From an uncultured Paracoccaceae bacterium (GTDB lineage: Bacteria > Pseudomonadota > Alphaproteobacteria > Rhodobacterales > Rhodobacteraceae), in NCBI GenBank assembly GCA_947493145.1, contig CANLPZ010000001.1, positions 558,001 through 622,000 on the forward strand: DNA of 64,000 nt, in the 5' to 3' direction. The notes beneath the pieces were generated by a model. The model ran no database searches. It was not told the DNA's origin and saw only the letters and a program-made list of their open reading frames with translations. This document shows positions 35,292 to 45,898 of the stretch, one piece after another. Position 1 is the first letter of the stretch; each line of letters begins with the position of its first letter. Made by a program: the position numbers and the translations under genes.

Positions 35292-36712
35292 TCGCGTTCA
35301 GGCAGCACCGCACCGGGGTTCATAATGCCCGTGGGGTCCAACGCGGTTTTGATTGCGCGCAGCATCGCCAATTTGGTTGGATCTGAATATCGTTGTAAAT
35401 CGCCAACTTTAAGACGCCCAATACCGTGTTCCGCGCTCACAGAACCACCCAGTTCGTCGGTCAAATCATGCACCGTTGATTTGATCGCGTCACGTTGATT
35501 TGTAAATTCTGCCTTGTCGCGTCCCTTTGGTGGGAACACGTTAAAGTGCAAATTCCCATCCCCCACATGGCCAAAACAATTCACACGAAACGGGCCAAGG
35601 TTGGAAATGGCGGCAGTCCCGCGCGTGATAAATTCTGGCAGCGCTTCCAGTGGCACGGAAATATCATGCGATGACACCGATCCAATATGCCGGTTGGCTT
35701 CGGGAATGCTTTCGCGCACGGTCCAGAAATCTGTGGCTTGCGCCTGATTTTGTGCGATATGCCCATCGCTGACCAAACCAGCCTCGTGCGCGGTGACGAA
35801 AAGGTTTTCCAAACATGTGGCGGGATCAAGCCCTTGGGGCAGGCCGACCTCAATCAGCACCATCCATTCTGGCATGTCTTCAAACGGCAAGCGAACTTGC
35901 GGCATGGTTTCAAACAGAAATTCAAACCCTTGTTTGTGCATCAATTCAAATGCGGAAACGCCGCCTGCCACCACGTCGTTGGCCATGGACAACAATTCCA
36001 ATGCCGCCTGCGGATCGCGAACAGCCATCACGGCTGTACCTGTTGTGGCTGGAATCGGGTGGAGTTTTAGCGCCGCGGCGGTGATGATGCCCAACGTGCC
36101 CTCTGCCCCGATCATCAAATTTCGCAGATCGTAACCGGTGTTGTTTTTACGAAGACGCGTAAGGCCGTTCCAAATGTCACCCGACGGCGTGACAACCTCT
36201 AACCCCAGACATAAGTCGCGCGCGTTGCCATACCGCAAGACATTCACGCCACCGGCGTTCGTCGACAAAATCCCGCCGATCCGTGCCGACCCTTCGGCCG
36301 CAAGCGAAAGTGGAAACAGCCGATCAATGTTCGTCGCGGCCTGTTGAACGTCAGCCAAAATTGCACCCGCTTCGACAACCAGAACATTTTCAAACGGATG
36401 GATCGACCGAATTGCAGTCATACGTTCTAATGACAAGATTACGCGTGTCGGTCCGTCGGCTGAAATCTGTCCACCGACCAGCCCTGTTCCCCCGCCATAT
36501 GGCACGATCCCAACCTTCGCGTCGAAGGCGGCTTTTACAATCGTGGCCACTTCGTTGGTAGTGCGCGGTGCCAGTAAGATCCCACCTGATCCGGTGAACC
36601 GCCCACGGTTTTCTTCTAAATACCGCGGCTCAAGATCGCGAAACACCTCTTTGGGCAACAGCGCAGTCAATTTTTCTACGAATGCATCCGTTATGGGGTT
36701 CAACGCTGTCAT
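35288..36712 (-). CDS. FAD-linked oxidase (GlcD / 2-hydroxyacid dehydrogenase family)
   Basis: 474 residues. FAD-binding PCMH domain with [13 protein letters not shown] and [20 protein letters not shown]; the C-terminal oxidase domain ends with the metal-binding [13 protein letters not shown] and [11 protein letters not shown]. The family includes D-lactate, glycolate and D-2-hydroxyglutarate dehydrogenases. The single-subunit length resembles the D-2-hydroxyglutarate/D-lactate group, but the substrate is not certain. Next gene upstream is a GNAT, five bases away. Confidence 0.88.
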   Translation of the reverse strand: MTALNPITDAFVEKLTALLPKEVFRDLEPRYLEENRGRFTGSGGILLAPRTTNEVATIVKAAFDAKVGIVPYGGGTGLVGGQISADGPTRVILSLERMTAIRSIHPFENVLVVEAGAILADVQQAATNIDRLFPLSLAAEGSARIGGILSTNAGGVNVLRYGNARDLCLGLEVVTPSGDIWNGLTRLRKNNTGYDLRNLMIGAEGTLGIITAAALKLHPIPATTGTAVMAVRDPQAALELLSMANDVVAGGVSAFELMHKQGFEFLFETMPQVRLPFEDMPEWMVLIEVGLPQGLDPATCLENLFVTAHEAGLVSDGHIAQNQAQATDFWTVRESIPEANRHIGSVSSHDISVPLEALPEFITRGTAAISNLGPFRVNCFGHVGDGNLHFNVFPPKGRDKAEFTNQRDAIKSTVHDLTDELGGSVSAEHGIGRLKVGDLQRYSDPTKLAMLRAIKTALDPTGIMNPGAVLPERD

Positions 36713-36717
36713 GATCG

Positions 36718-37299
36718 TTACCCAACTTCCGTTTTTCCGCGGCGATCATACCGCAGATTTGCGTACAACACGTGATTGCGCCAGCGTCCATTGATTTGCA
36801 AATAGCTTTGCGCGACGCCTTCGTATTTAAAGCCGTTCTTTTCCAACAATCCCCGCGACGGTTTATTTTCTGGCAAACACCCCGCAACCACGCGGCTTAA
36901 ATCCAGCCCATGGAATGCGTAATGGACGACGGCCCGAACGGCTTCGGACATATATCCAAGTCGGGCATAGGGTTGGCCTGTCCAGTATCCCAAGGTCGCC
37001 GACTGCGATGGTCCGCGCTGGAAATTATCCAACGTGATCGCGCCGATCAAAGCATCGGTTTCATAGTCGAACAAAAACAAGGGCAACGCCGTGCCACGAA
37101 CAATAGACCGGTTGGCCCATTGCACCCGATGGGAAAAGCTTTTGCGCGTTAAATGGTCGGGCTGCCATGTCGGTTCCCATGGCGTCAAATAGGCCCGGCT
37201 TTGTTCGCGGATAGCGCGCCATTGACCAAAATCTTTGCTCAAGGGCTGACGCAGATAAAGCCGATCCGTAGCAAGCGTAATTTTACGACGGACCAACAT
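36718..37299 (-). CDS. RimJ/RimL-type GNAT acetyltransferase
   Basis: 193 residues. Starts LATDRLYLRQPLSKDFGQW and contains the acetyl-CoA motif LGYWTGQPYARLGYMSEAVR, then LSRVVAGCLPENKPSRGLLE and GFKYEGVAQSYLQING. This is the ribosomal-protein alanine acetyltransferase pattern, though close relatives act on other proteins. It sits five bases from its neighbours in a probable operon with the M16 peptidase. Confidence 0.9.
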   Translation of the reverse strand: MLVRRKITLATDRLYLRQPLSKDFGQWRAIREQSRAYLTPWEPTWQPDHLTRKSFSHRVQWANRSIVRGTALPLFLFDYETDALIGAITLDNFQRGPSQSATLGYWTGQPYARLGYMSEAVRAVVHYAFHGLDLSRVVAGCLPENKPSRGLLEKNGFKYEGVAQSYLQINGRWRNHVLYANLRYDRRGKTEVG

Positions 37300-37302
37300 G
37301 AT

Positions 37303-38565
37303 TTACGCCGCCAGTTCCGCGCGCAATGTGTCAAGGCTTGGCGCGTTTTCGACAGGACCATAAAGCGCCATCGCGGACCCCGCGTTTGTGATCAAACGCC
37401 CACCGTGTTGGCGTACATCGTCCAAGGTGACGGCATCAATTTTTTCGACAACCTCATCAAGGGCGGGAACGCGCCCCCAAATCGCGATCATGCGCGCCAA
37501 ACGTTCGGCGCGGTTTGATGGGCTTTCCAACCCCATCAACATCCCCGCCTTCATTTGGGTGCGCGCGCGGGCAATTTCGGTCTCTGACATGTCATCGGCG
37601 GCACGTTTCAATTCACCAACCGTCAATCGCGCCAAATCCCCAATCTGTTCACCGCTGGTTCCGGCATAAATGGTCAGGGTTCCAGTATCCGCATAGGCCC
37701 CTGCTTGGGCAAAGATCGAATAACACAGCCCGTGTTTTTCGCGCACTTCTTGGAACAAACGCGACGACATGCCGCCGCCCAAAATTGAAGAATAGATTTG
37801 CGCCGCAAAAATTGCGTCGTCGCGATAACTTGGCCCCTCCAACGCAAGCGCAAAATGCACTTGTTCCAGATTTTTGACTTCACGTCGTTCAGCACCGGCG
37901 AACGCCGCCGATTGGAATGGGTCCTGATCGCGCGCTTGCAGATGACCAAATCGTTCTTCTGCCATTTTGACCAACGCGTCGTGATCAACGGCGCCAGCTG
38001 CCGAAAGAACCAATTGCGACGGGCCATAGTTTTCAGTCACGAATTTTGCCAAATCTTCGCGTGAAAACGAACGGACCTTTTCCGATGGGCCAAGGATCGT
38101 GCGCCCAAAGCTTTGGTCAGGGTACGCCGCCTCTTGCAGCCAATCGAACACAATATCATCCGGCGTATCCATGGATTGCCCGATCTCTTGTAAAATCACA
38201 CCGCGTTCGGTTTCAATTTCTGCGGGATCAAAGACAGGGTTCAACACAATGTCGGAAATTACATCCATGGCCAATGGCACATCGCCCGCCAAGACACGCG
38301 TATAATACGCCGTCATCTCGCGGCTGGTATAGGCATTGATATAGCCGCCAACGTTTTCGATGGCTTCCGCAATATCCAAGGCAGACCGCGTTTTGGTTCC
38401 TTTAAACGCCATATGTTCAAGGAAATGCGCAATACCGTTTTGTTCCAACCGTTCGTGACGGCCACCTGCCAAAACCCAAATACCAAGCGACGCAGACTGA
38501 AGCCCGGGCATATGTTCGGTGACGACGCGAAAGCCGTTAGAAAGCGTGTGGATTTGTACAGTCAC
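37303..38565 (-). CDS. M16 family zinc peptidase
   Basis: 420 residues. The inverted zinc motif HFLEH is at 47-51 and the distal Glu region is ERGVILQEIGQSMD; the second half is the inactive-type repeat of the fold. It resembles the processing-peptidase-like bacterial enzymes of the Alphaproteobacteria. It begins directly after the threonine synthase gene ends (no spacer), so the two are co-transcribed. Confidence 0.92.
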   Translation of the reverse strand: MTVQIHTLSNGFRVVTEHMPGLQSASLGIWVLAGGRHERLEQNGIAHFLEHMAFKGTKTRSALDIAEAIENVGGYINAYTSREMTAYYTRVLAGDVPLAMDVISDIVLNPVFDPAEIETERGVILQEIGQSMDTPDDIVFDWLQEAAYPDQSFGRTILGPSEKVRSFSREDLAKFVTENYGPSQLVLSAAGAVDHDALVKMAEERFGHLQARDQDPFQSAAFAGAERREVKNLEQVHFALALEGPSYRDDAIFAAQIYSSILGGGMSSRLFQEVREKHGLCYSIFAQAGAYADTGTLTIYAGTSGEQIGDLARLTVGELKRAADDMSETEIARARTQMKAGMLMGLESPSNRAERLARMIAIWGRVPALDEVVEKIDAVTLDDVRQHGGRLITNAGSAMALYGPVENAPSLDTLRAELAA

Positions 38566-39948
38566 TTAGATACGCTCGCGGATCAGAGTTTGAATTGCAG
38601 ACACATCATTTGGAACCTGTGTCATCCGTTCAGGCAGATCAAACAGATTTGCCATCCGCGTCGGCAAAGGCGGGTGAATACCACACGCAGCTTCGACAGC
38701 GGCGGGGAATTTCGCCGGATGCGCGGTCGCCAATGTAATCATCGGTGTTGTTCCCAAATGCGCATTTGCCACTTTCACACCGATGGCAGAATGCGGGCAT
38801 AAAACTTCGCCAGTGGTTTTGAAAGCTTCGGCAATCATCGCGCTTGTTTCATCTTCGGACACGCGGCCAGATGCAAAATCTTCACGCAGTGCTTGCAACG
38901 CGCCTTGGGACACGTTGAACCCACCACCCTGTTTAAGTTCGTCCATCAATTGGGCAACTGCCGCCCCATCACGACCATAAGCGTTAAACAATGCGCGCTC
39001 AAAATTTGACGAAACTTGGATGTCCATTGATGGGCTGATTGACGGAACAACCCCAGATGTCTGGTAAGCGCCAGATGTCAGACAGCGGTGCAAAATGTCG
39101 TTTTGGTTTGTCGCAACCACCAATTTATCAATCGGCAATCCCATCCGTTTCGCGATATAGCCTGCGAAAATATCGCCAAAGTTTCCTGTTGGAACAGTGA
39201 ACGACACCTCGCGATGCGGTGCCCCGAGCGACACAGCAGAAGAAAAGTAATATACAACCTGCGCCAAAACCCGCGCCCAGTTGATCGAATTCACACCGGC
39301 AAGTTTCACCCCGTCGCGGAAATCGAAATCATTAAACATATCTTTAACGGCGGCTTGGCAATTGTCGAAATCGCCCTCGACCGCCAAAGCATGAACATTC
39401 GCATCCGCAGGTGTAGTCATTTGGCGGCGCTGGACGTCAGACACGCGCCCGTCAGGGAACATGATAAACACGTTGACCGCATCCAGCCCGCGAAACGCCT
39501 CAATCGCGGCTGATCCAGTGTCGCCAGATGTTGCACCGACAATCGTGACCTGTTCACCACGACGGGTTAGCGCATCTTGGAACAGCTGGCCGATCAATTG
39601 CATGGCGAAATCTTTGAATGCCAAGGTCGGACCGTGGAACAGTTCCAACAAAAAGTGGTTGCTGTCCAATTGCACCAATGGCGCGCGCGCGGCGTGGCCA
39701 AAACCGGAATAAGCTTTGGCAATCAGGTCAGAAAACCGTTCCTCTGTAAATGTATCACCGATGAATGGCGTCATGACACGCAATGCGATTTCTTCGTATG
39801 ACAGGTCTGCCATCGCGGCGATATCTGTCTTTGACAAAGTCGGGATTTCGGACGGAACATAGAGCCCGCCATCACGGGCAAGACCAGACAGCATTGCCTC
39901 TTCGAATGTCAGTTCCGGAGCTTGACCACGGGTGGATACATATTTCAT
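38566..39948 (-). CDS. thrC: Threonine synthase
   Basis: 460 residues, long-form enzyme. Begins MKYVSTRGQAPELTFEEAML; the PLP lysine is Lys112 in HGPTLAFKDFAMQL, and GATSGDTGSAAIEAFRG binds phosphate. Converts phosphohomoserine to threonine. Same strand as SURF1 upstream (12 bases) and the M16 peptidase downstream (0 bases), a gene order common in Rhodobacterales. Confidence 0.96.
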   Translation of the reverse strand: MKYVSTRGQAPELTFEEAMLSGLARDGGLYVPSEIPTLSKTDIAAMADLSYEEIALRVMTPFIGDTFTEERFSDLIAKAYSGFGHAARAPLVQLDSNHFLLELFHGPTLAFKDFAMQLIGQLFQDALTRRGEQVTIVGATSGDTGSAAIEAFRGLDAVNVFIMFPDGRVSDVQRRQMTTPADANVHALAVEGDFDNCQAAVKDMFNDFDFRDGVKLAGVNSINWARVLAQVVYYFSSAVSLGAPHREVSFTVPTGNFGDIFAGYIAKRMGLPIDKLVVATNQNDILHRCLTSGAYQTSGVVPSISPSMDIQVSSNFERALFNAYGRDGAAVAQLMDELKQGGGFNVSQGALQALREDFASGRVSEDETSAMIAEAFKTTGEVLCPHSAIGVKVANAHLGTTPMITLATAHPAKFPAAVEAACGIHPPLPTRMANLFDLPERMTQVPNDVSAIQTLIRERI

Positions 39949-39960
39949 CGGTATTCGCCT

Positions 39961-40632
39961 TTAGTTCGTTGTGCGACTGATACGCCAACACAGAAACGCT
40001 GTCATCCCAAACCACACCAAAGCCAAGGAAAACCATGTGATTGCATATTCCAGATGATCGTTCGGGATACCAGAGCTATCTACTGGCAAGGGCGACACAG
40101 CATCGTCCACGGGCGACACGTCGCGCACAACAATCAAAACCGGTTCGGTATTCAACGCCGCAGCCATGCGTGGCACGTCACGTGCAAACCAAATATTTTT
40201 TGGCAAATCGGGTTCAGGCGTATATCCATCGACCTCGTCCGGCCAATGCAAGTTGCCAGTGATCGTGACGTTTTCCAACGGGCGCAGCGCGTCTTTCTCC
40301 GTAAGCGCAACAAAACCACGATCAATCAACACACGGCGACCGTCGGTGATGAACGGTTGCACGATCCGGTATCCAGCGCCGATGTTTTTCTGGCTAACAA
40401 GCAAATGGATTTCGACCGGTTCCGCAGATCCAATCACCCTGACGGGTTGAAAGGTGTCTCGTTCGGGGTCCGGTGCAGCCGGCAAAGCGATTGGTGCTTC
40501 GGAAATGCGGGCATCAATCTCGGCTAGAATAGCTTCTTTCCATGAAAGTCGCTGCATTTGCCACACGCCAAGCGATACAAGAACCGCGACGCCAATCACG
40601 CCTAACAAGATCGGAAAAATCAGCTTTTTCAT
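39961..40632 (-). CDS. surf1: SURF1 family cytochrome oxidase assembly protein
   Basis: 223 residues with one membrane helix at each end (about 4-24 and 195-213) and a periplasmic middle. Motifs: LGVWQMQRLSWKEAILAEID and VDSSGIPNDHLEYAITWFSL. It helps insert heme a into subunit I of the oxidase. Start has AGGCGGA upstream. An intrinsic terminator separates it from ctaE, so it can be expressed apart from the oxidase genes. Confidence 0.93.
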   Translation of the reverse strand: MKKLIFPILLGVIGVAVLVSLGVWQMQRLSWKEAILAEIDARISEAPIALPAAPDPERDTFQPVRVIGSAEPVEIHLLVSQKNIGAGYRIVQPFITDGRRVLIDRGFVALTEKDALRPLENVTITGNLHWPDEVDGYTPEPDLPKNIWFARDVPRMAAALNTEPVLIVVRDVSPVDDAVSPLPVDSSGIPNDHLEYAITWFSLALVWFGMTAFLCWRISRTTN

Positions 40633-40647
40633 AGTCCGCCTTTTTTA

Positions 40648-40678
40648 CGAAAAAACGCGAGGGAATTTCCCTCGCGTT
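40648..40678 (-). terminator. Intrinsic terminator of the cta operon
   Basis: AACGCGAGGGAA (40654-40665) and TTCCCTCGCGTT (40667-40678) are perfect arms. On the minus strand the stem is followed at once by six T residues, a classic rho-independent terminator, 30 bases after the ctaE stop. Confidence 0.92.
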
Positions 40679-40707
40679 CAATCAAAGCTTATTGGAAACG
40701 CGCGGGG

Positions 40708-41514
40708 TCAAGAACCCCAGATGTAAATGGCTGCAAATAGGAACAACCAAACAACATCCACGAAGTGCCAGTACCATGCCGCAGCTTCGAAACCGATGTG
40801 ACGTTCTGGTGTAAAGTGCCCCTTTAGCGCACGCAGCAAGCAAACGCCCAAGAAGATCGTCCCAATCACGACGTGCAGGCCGTGGAACAATGTTGGAAGG
40901 ATGAAGTTTGAACAGTAAACTTCACAGCCTTTACCAAAACCGAATGACGCGTGTTGATATTCATACGCTTGGAAACCCGTGAAAATCATACCCAACAAAC
41001 AGGCGATGATCAGGCCGTTTACCAAATCTTTGCGGTTGTTTTCATGCGCAATTGCGTGGTGCGCCCAAGTTGCGGCACAACCAGAACACAACAGGATCAA
41101 TGTGTTGATCAAAGGCAGGTGCCACGGATCGAATGTTTCGATGCCAACTGGTGGCCAAACGCCGTCGACTGCTGGGCTTTGTGGACCCATTGGATACATT
41201 GCGTTTTTGAAAAAGCCCCAGAACCATGCAGCAAAAAACATCGCCTCTGACATGATAAACATAATGAAACCATAGCGCAGGCCGATCGCAACAACTGGTG
41301 TATGGTCGCCCTGGTGAGATTCTTCGACAACGTCAGACCACCATGCGAACATCACATATAGAACCCCAGCCAGACCAATGAAAAACGGGAAAAACGTCCC
41401 GCCACTCATCCAAACGACCGCGCCGAATAGCATGATGAATACGGCGATGCCGCAAATGAAAGGCCAAACCGAGGGGTTTAGGATGTGATAGTCGTGGTTT
41501 TTTTCATGTGCCAT
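40708..41514 (-). CDS. ctaE: Cytochrome c oxidase subunit III
   Basis: 268 residues, seven membrane helices expected. Typical strings: [48 protein letters not shown] and [19 protein letters not shown]. Core subunit of the aa3-type terminal oxidase. Last gene of the ctaC-ctaB-small protein-ctaG-ctaE group, 19 bases after ctaG. Confidence 0.97.
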   Translation of the reverse strand: MAHEKNHDYHILNPSVWPFICGIAVFIMLFGAVVWMSGGTFFPFFIGLAGVLYVMFAWWSDVVEESHQGDHTPVVAIGLRYGFIMFIMSEAMFFAAWFWGFFKNAMYPMGPQSPAVDGVWPPVGIETFDPWHLPLINTLILLCSGCAATWAHHAIAHENNRKDLVNGLIIACLLGMIFTGFQAYEYQHASFGFGKGCEVYCSNFILPTLFHGLHVVIGTIFLGVCLLRALKGHFTPERHIGFEAAAWYWHFVDVVWLFLFAAIYIWGS

Positions 41515-41533
41515 GGTGCGTTCCCTAGCGCTT

Positions 41534-42127
41534 TTAGTTTACATCTGTTGTGTCTTCGACGCTGACAGCCGCTGTTTGCTCTGGCTCTGGCAGGTCAATT
41601 TGGTGGAATGTGTAGCCCAGCGTTATCGTATGCGCAAATTTTGCTTCGCGGTCTTCAACGATTTCAGGGTCTACAAAAAAGGTGACAGGCATTTGAACTG
41701 TTTCGCCTGGTTGCAAAACCTGTTCCTCGAAACAGAAACAATCGATCTTGCTGAAATAGCTACCGGCGGAATACGGCGCGACGTTAAAGCTGGCGCTGCC
41801 CGCGATTGGTTTGTCTGTTGGGTTATGCGCCTCGTAAAACGCCAAACCTGTTTCGCCGATTTTTAGTTCCATCTCGCGGACAACCGGTTTGAAATCCCAA
41901 GGCATGTCACGTTCAACGGCGGCGTCAAAACGCACGGTGATCATTTGATCCAAAACGATATCGCTGCCCGATTCAGCGGCGGTCGTTGTACCGCCGAAAC
42001 CGGTGACCGCGCAAAACCACGAATAAAGCGGCACCGACAACCAGCCCAAGCTGCCCATAATAAAGACCACGCCAACAAGTTGGGCAACGGTTTTCATGGG
42101 GTTACGGTTTTGGGTATCTTGCCTCAT
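41534..42127 (-). CDS. ctaG: Cytochrome c oxidase assembly protein CtaG/Cox11
   Basis: 197 residues. One N-terminal helix (about 11-32) and a periplasmic Cu-binding domain with the conserved [16 protein letters not shown] (CxC copper site) and [10 protein letters not shown]. It delivers copper to the CuB site of subunit I. The start overlaps the stop of the upstream small protein by four bases (ATGA), so translation is coupled. Confidence 0.95.
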   Translation of the reverse strand: MRQDTQNRNPMKTVAQLVGVVFIMGSLGWLSVPLYSWFCAVTGFGGTTTAAESGSDIVLDQMITVRFDAAVERDMPWDFKPVVREMELKIGETGLAFYEAHNPTDKPIAGSASFNVAPYSAGSYFSKIDCFCFEEQVLQPGETVQMPVTFFVDPEIVEDREAKFAHTITLGYTFHQIDLPEPEQTAAVSVEDTTDVN

Positions 42128-42324
42128 TGGCCAGTTCCCTCTGTTGCAAGTGCGGGGCGTACAACATGGTCGAACCGTTCCATTTGGGCCGGATTATCCA
42201 GTTGTTGAACCTTCACAACCGTCAGCAAAAGGATCAGAACGACCAAGCCAACGAGCAAAAGTCCGACACCCGCGTTGCGCCCGATACGGCGACGGTGAAG
42301 TTCATGTTCAACCTTTAGCGCCAT
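42124..42324 (-). CDS. Small single-helix protein of the cta operon (CoxF-like)
   Basis: 66 residues with one membrane helix (NAGVGLLLVGLVVLILLLTV) after a basic N terminus (ALKVEHELHRRRIGR). The ATG shares its A with the ctaB stop (TAATG) and its own stop overlaps ctaG by four bases, so it is coupled on both sides. The place between ctaB and ctaG is that of the small CoxF-type protein of other Alphaproteobacteria. The function is probably oxidase assembly, not demonstrated here. A TTG six bases upstream is a less likely start. Confidence 0.82.
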   Translation of the reverse strand: MALKVEHELHRRRIGRNAGVGLLLVGLVVLILLLTVVKVQQLDNPAQMERFDHVVRPALATEGTGQ

Positions 42325-43259
42325 TACCAAGCCCCCAACGTCGTGCCACGCAGCGCCGCTTGAACCAGCAATGCGCCGAAATGAAGGAACAGATAGAAAA
42401 GTGAAATCTTGAACACACGTTTCTCAACCGCGTATTCGTCCGCCTCGGCCGCAGTTTCGTCGCGCTTAAAAATGTCCCACGCGCCCTTTAGGAACCACAG
42501 GTTCAATACCACAGATACGACAAGGTAAATTGGTCCACCAATTGATGTAAACGCCGCCCCAATCGCGAAAGGGATCAAAAGGATCGTATAGACAAGAATG
42601 TGTTTGCGCGTTGATTTTCGGCCATGCGTCACCGTTAGCATTGGAACGCCTGCGTCTTTGTAGTCATCTTTCATAAACAAGGCGAGCGCCCAGAAATGCG
42701 GAGGTGTCCACATAAAGATGATGGCAAACATCAAAAAGCTTTCAACCGTTACATCACCTGTGACTGCGGCCCATCCCACCATCGGTGGAAATGCGCCCGC
42801 AGCGCCACCAATCACGATGTTTTGCGGGGTCGAACGTTTCAGCCACATTGAATAGACGACTGCGTAAAAGAAAATGGTAAACGCCAGCAATGCCGCCGCA
42901 ACCGCATTCGTCGCCAACCAAAGCAAGATGACCGAAAAGACAGACAAGGTCAGCCCAAGCGCCAAGGCTTCGCCTTCGGCCACTTTACCTGCTGGGATTG
43001 GGCGCGACTGCGTACGTTTCATGATGCGGTCAATGTCCGCATCCCACCACATATTCAATGCACCAGACGCCCCTGCCCCAACTGCGATACACAAAACAGC
43101 GACAAAGCCGATGTAGGGATGCACTGGAATCGGCGCGACCAGCAAACCAACCAGCGCCGTGAACACCACAAGCGACATCACACGCGGTTTCAGCAGGGCG
43201 AAATAATCGCCCAGTCCGGCCTCGCGGGTCTGTGAATTGTCGAGTGTCACGTCGCTCAT
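42324..43259 (-). CDS. ctaB: Protoheme IX farnesyltransferase (heme O synthase)
   Basis: 311 residues, UbiA-type membrane enzyme. The polyprenyl-phosphate motif is NMWWDADIDRIMKRTQSRPI near 88-107, a second is in KDDYKDAGVPMLTVTHG. It farnesylates heme b to heme O for the oxidase. Lies between ctaC (60 bases upstream) and the small CoxF-like gene. Confidence 0.97.
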   Translation of the reverse strand: MSDVTLDNSQTREAGLGDYFALLKPRVMSLVVFTALVGLLVAPIPVHPYIGFVAVLCIAVGAGASGALNMWWDADIDRIMKRTQSRPIPAGKVAEGEALALGLTLSVFSVILLWLATNAVAAALLAFTIFFYAVVYSMWLKRSTPQNIVIGGAAGAFPPMVGWAAVTGDVTVESFLMFAIIFMWTPPHFWALALFMKDDYKDAGVPMLTVTHGRKSTRKHILVYTILLIPFAIGAAFTSIGGPIYLVVSVVLNLWFLKGAWDIFKRDETAAEADEYAVEKRVFKISLFYLFLHFGALLVQAALRGTTLGAW

Positions 43260-43319
43260 TTCGCTCTCGCTTGTTGCGTTTCGCGGATTGGATCAGCCAA
43301 ACCGCGAACGCAAATTGGC

Positions 43320-44183
43320 TTAGTTAGATGATGCAATCTGGAATTCAGGGGCCAGTGCAGGACCTTCAGCGTATTCTTCGGCCGCTTGTTCCAACCACTT
43401 AGCGTAGTTTTCTTCGCTGACCACTTTTACAGTAATCGGCATATAGGCGTGGTCTTTCCCGCACAGCTCTGAACACTGGCCAAAATAAACACCTTCTTTT
43501 TCAGCCTTGAACCACAACTGCGCAAATCGACCTGGAACCGCGTCTTGTTTCACACCGAACGCAGGGATCGTCCAAGAGTGAATTACGTCCGCACCTGTTA
43601 CAGTCATTACAACAGTTTTGTTCACAGGAACGACCACAGCCGTGTCCGTTGCCAACAAATATTCGTCTTCGTTGTATCCGTACTCAGCCAACGCTGATCG
43701 ACCCAACATGATGCTGTCAAAGCTGAAATCGTGGTCCGTGTATTCATACCCCCAATACCATTGGTATCCGGTCACAGTGATGTTGATGTCGCCTTCGGGG
43801 ATTTCTTGTTGTTTGAACAAGATTGGCAATGAAAACGCCGCGATAAACACCAAAATCACAACCGGACCAATGGTCCATGCAATTTCCAAGGGCGAGTTAT
43901 GTGTAAACTTCGCAGGAGTTGGGTTTGATTTTGAATTGTAACGCAAGATGACGATTGCAAGCAGGCCAACCACAAAAATCGTGATGATTGTGATGATGTA
44001 CAACAACATGTTGTCCAACCATTGAATATCGCGTGCCAACTCAGTTGCGGACGGTTGGAACCCGATCCCCTTTTCAATCGGCTTACCAATTGTCTCAAGT
44101 CCCGCCGTTGCATCTTGTGCAATAGCTGCCGTCGAGGTTGCTAAAGTGGCGATCAAGCCTGAAACGATCTGTGTTAGTCGCAT
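43320..44183 (-). CDS. ctaC: Cytochrome c oxidase subunit II
   Basis: 287 residues from the ATG at 44183, which gives a signal peptide ([21 protein letters not shown]). Two membrane helices (about 50-80 and 95-117), then the periplasmic cupredoxin domain with the CuA ligands in [18 protein letters not shown] and [15 protein letters not shown]. The aromatic electron-entry patch is [12 protein letters not shown]. The open frame continues 342 bases upstream, but that extension is basic, unrelated and runs into tldD, so it is rejected. First gene of the cta group; divergent from tldD. Confidence 0.97.
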   Translation of the reverse strand: MRLTQIVSGLIATLATSTAAIAQDATAGLETIGKPIEKGIGFQPSATELARDIQWLDNMLLYIITIITIFVVGLLAIVILRYNSKSNPTPAKFTHNSPLEIAWTIGPVVILVFIAAFSLPILFKQQEIPEGDINITVTGYQWYWGYEYTDHDFSFDSIMLGRSALAEYGYNEDEYLLATDTAVVVPVNKTVVMTVTGADVIHSWTIPAFGVKQDAVPGRFAQLWFKAEKEGVYFGQCSELCGKDHAYMPITVKVVSEENYAKWLEQAAEEYAEGPALAPEFQIASSN

Positions 44184-44370
44184 AATTAACCCTGTGCGTT
44201 TGGCACCTTTTGGTACCTCAAAAAGAACCCCGAACCGAAAAACGTGGGAATCCCGTTGTATCCTGCGGTGCAAAAACCATATTCTAAGCTCAAGAACAAG
44301 CATCAGACTTGCGGCAAACGGACGCTTTTTGTTCGGAACTCCGCGAAAAACGAAAAAACCCGAGGTTTTC

Positions 44371-45792
44371 ATGAGCCAAGACAGCTTTCGCCCCTTTGAA
44401 ACGCAACTCGATTTAGATCGATCATTGGCTTTGGTGCGCGACGCGACCTTTGGCGCCGATGATGGTGAGCTATTTTTGGAACGCCGAAAAGCAGAGGTTT
44501 TGTCATTCGATGATGGTCGCGTCAAAACCGCAAGCTACGACGCATCAGAGGGCTTTGGCCTGCGTGCGGTTCAGGGCGAACGCACAGGGTATTCGCATTC
44601 GACCGAGATTTCAGAACACGCACTGAAACGTGCCGTAGGTATGGCGCGTTTGGCTGTTGGGGATGGCGGCGGAACCATGGCCGACGCGCCGCGCGGGACA
44701 AACACACGCCTTTATACAGATGCTGACCCGATGGCCGACGCGACCTTTGACGTCAAAATCGATGTTTTGAAAGAAATTGACGATTTCGCTCGGTCGTTGG
44801 ACAAACGCGTTGTTCAGGTCTCGGCCACGTTGTCCGCATCTTTGCAAGAGGTCGCGATTCTGAGACCCGAGGGGGGGCTGACAACCGATGTACGCCCAAT
44901 GTCGCGCCTAAACGTCAGCGTGATTGTCGAAGAAAACGGCCGTCGTGAAAGTGGTGGAACCGGAACAGGCGGCCGCAACTGTTTGTCGGCGTTGATGAAC
45001 GCAGATGTCTGGAAACCCGAAATAAAAGAGGCGTTGCGCATTGCGTTGGTCAACCTCGCAGCCGAACCAGCACCAGCAGGCGTTATGGATGTCGTGCTTG
45101 GCCCCGGTTGGCCCGGAATTTTGCTGCATGAGGCGGTTGGGCACGGTCTGGAAGGCGACTTTAACCGCAAAGGCAGTTCTGCCTTTGCCGGTCTTATGGG
45201 ACAACAAGTTGCAGCCAAAGGCGTTACCGTGCTGGATGACGGGACCATTCCGGACCGACGTGGATCAATTTCAGTCGACGACGAAGGTACACCAAGCGCC
45301 AAAAACACATTAATCGATGACGGTGTTTTGGTTGGCTATATGCAAGACCGGCAGAACGCGCGCTTAATGGGCGTTCCGGAAACAGGAAACGGACGTCGCG
45401 AAAGCTATGCCCATGCCCCGATGCCGCGCATGACGAACACGTATATGCTGGGTGGCGAAACGGATCCCGCCGATATCTTAGCGGGTTTAAAAGATGGTAT
45501 TTACGCTGTTGGGTTTGGCGGCGGTCAAGTTGATATCACAAACGGCAAGTTCGTCTTCAGCTGCACCGAGGCGTACCGTGTCGAAGGTGGCAAGGTCGGC
45601 GCACCGGTCAAAGGGGCAACGTTGATCGGTGACGGCGCAACCGCGCTGAAACACATCCGCGCAATCGGCAATGATATGCAACTTGATCCTGGTATTGGAA
45701 CATGCGGCAAGGCGGGGCAATGGGTCCCTGTTGGCGTTGGGCAACCGTCGATGTTGATTGGCGGGTTAACGGTTGGCGGGTCTGCAACCTAA
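44371..45792 (+). CDS. tldD: Metalloprotease TldD
   Basis: 473 residues from the ATG at 44371 (GAGG five bases upstream). The zinc site is [12 protein letters not shown], with the C-terminal Cys in [14 protein letters not shown]. TldD forms a heterodimer with TldE (PmbA) that degrades unfolded peptides and processes some modified peptides. No tldE in the window. The frame extends upstream to 44146 without family similarity. Confidence 0.95.
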   Translation: MSQDSFRPFETQLDLDRSLALVRDATFGADDGELFLERRKAEVLSFDDGRVKTASYDASEGFGLRAVQGERTGYSHSTEISEHALKRAVGMARLAVGDGGGTMADAPRGTNTRLYTDADPMADATFDVKIDVLKEIDDFARSLDKRVVQVSATLSASLQEVAILRPEGGLTTDVRPMSRLNVSVIVEENGRRESGGTGTGGRNCLSALMNADVWKPEIKEALRIALVNLAAEPAPAGVMDVVLGPGWPGILLHEAVGHGLEGDFNRKGSSAFAGLMGQQVAAKGVTVLDDGTIPDRRGSISVDDEGTPSAKNTLIDDGVLVGYMQDRQNARLMGVPETGNGRRESYAHAPMPRMTNTYMLGGETDPADILAGLKDGIYAVGFGGGQVDITNGKFVFSCTEAYRVEGGKVGAPVKGATLIGDGATALKHIRAIGNDMQLDPGIGTCGKAGQWVPVGVGQPSMLIGGLTVGGSAT

Positions 45793-45898
45793 ACAATTGA
45801 AACGAATGCGTTCGCAATTGCCTTAAAATTTTAATCGATTCAACTTCCGTTAACCGAGGCGATGCTACACCTGATTCTGCAATCAGGTGGAGCCGCGG

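Noticed and set aside
44184-44525. 114-residue extension of cytochrome oxidase subunit II
   Set aside because: Removes the signal peptide from the N terminus, is basic and unrelated, and runs antisense into tldD.
45793-45850. Hairpin after tldD (two CAATTG with an inner CGAA/TTCG stem)
   Set aside because: The stem is short and bulged, so I do not call a terminator.
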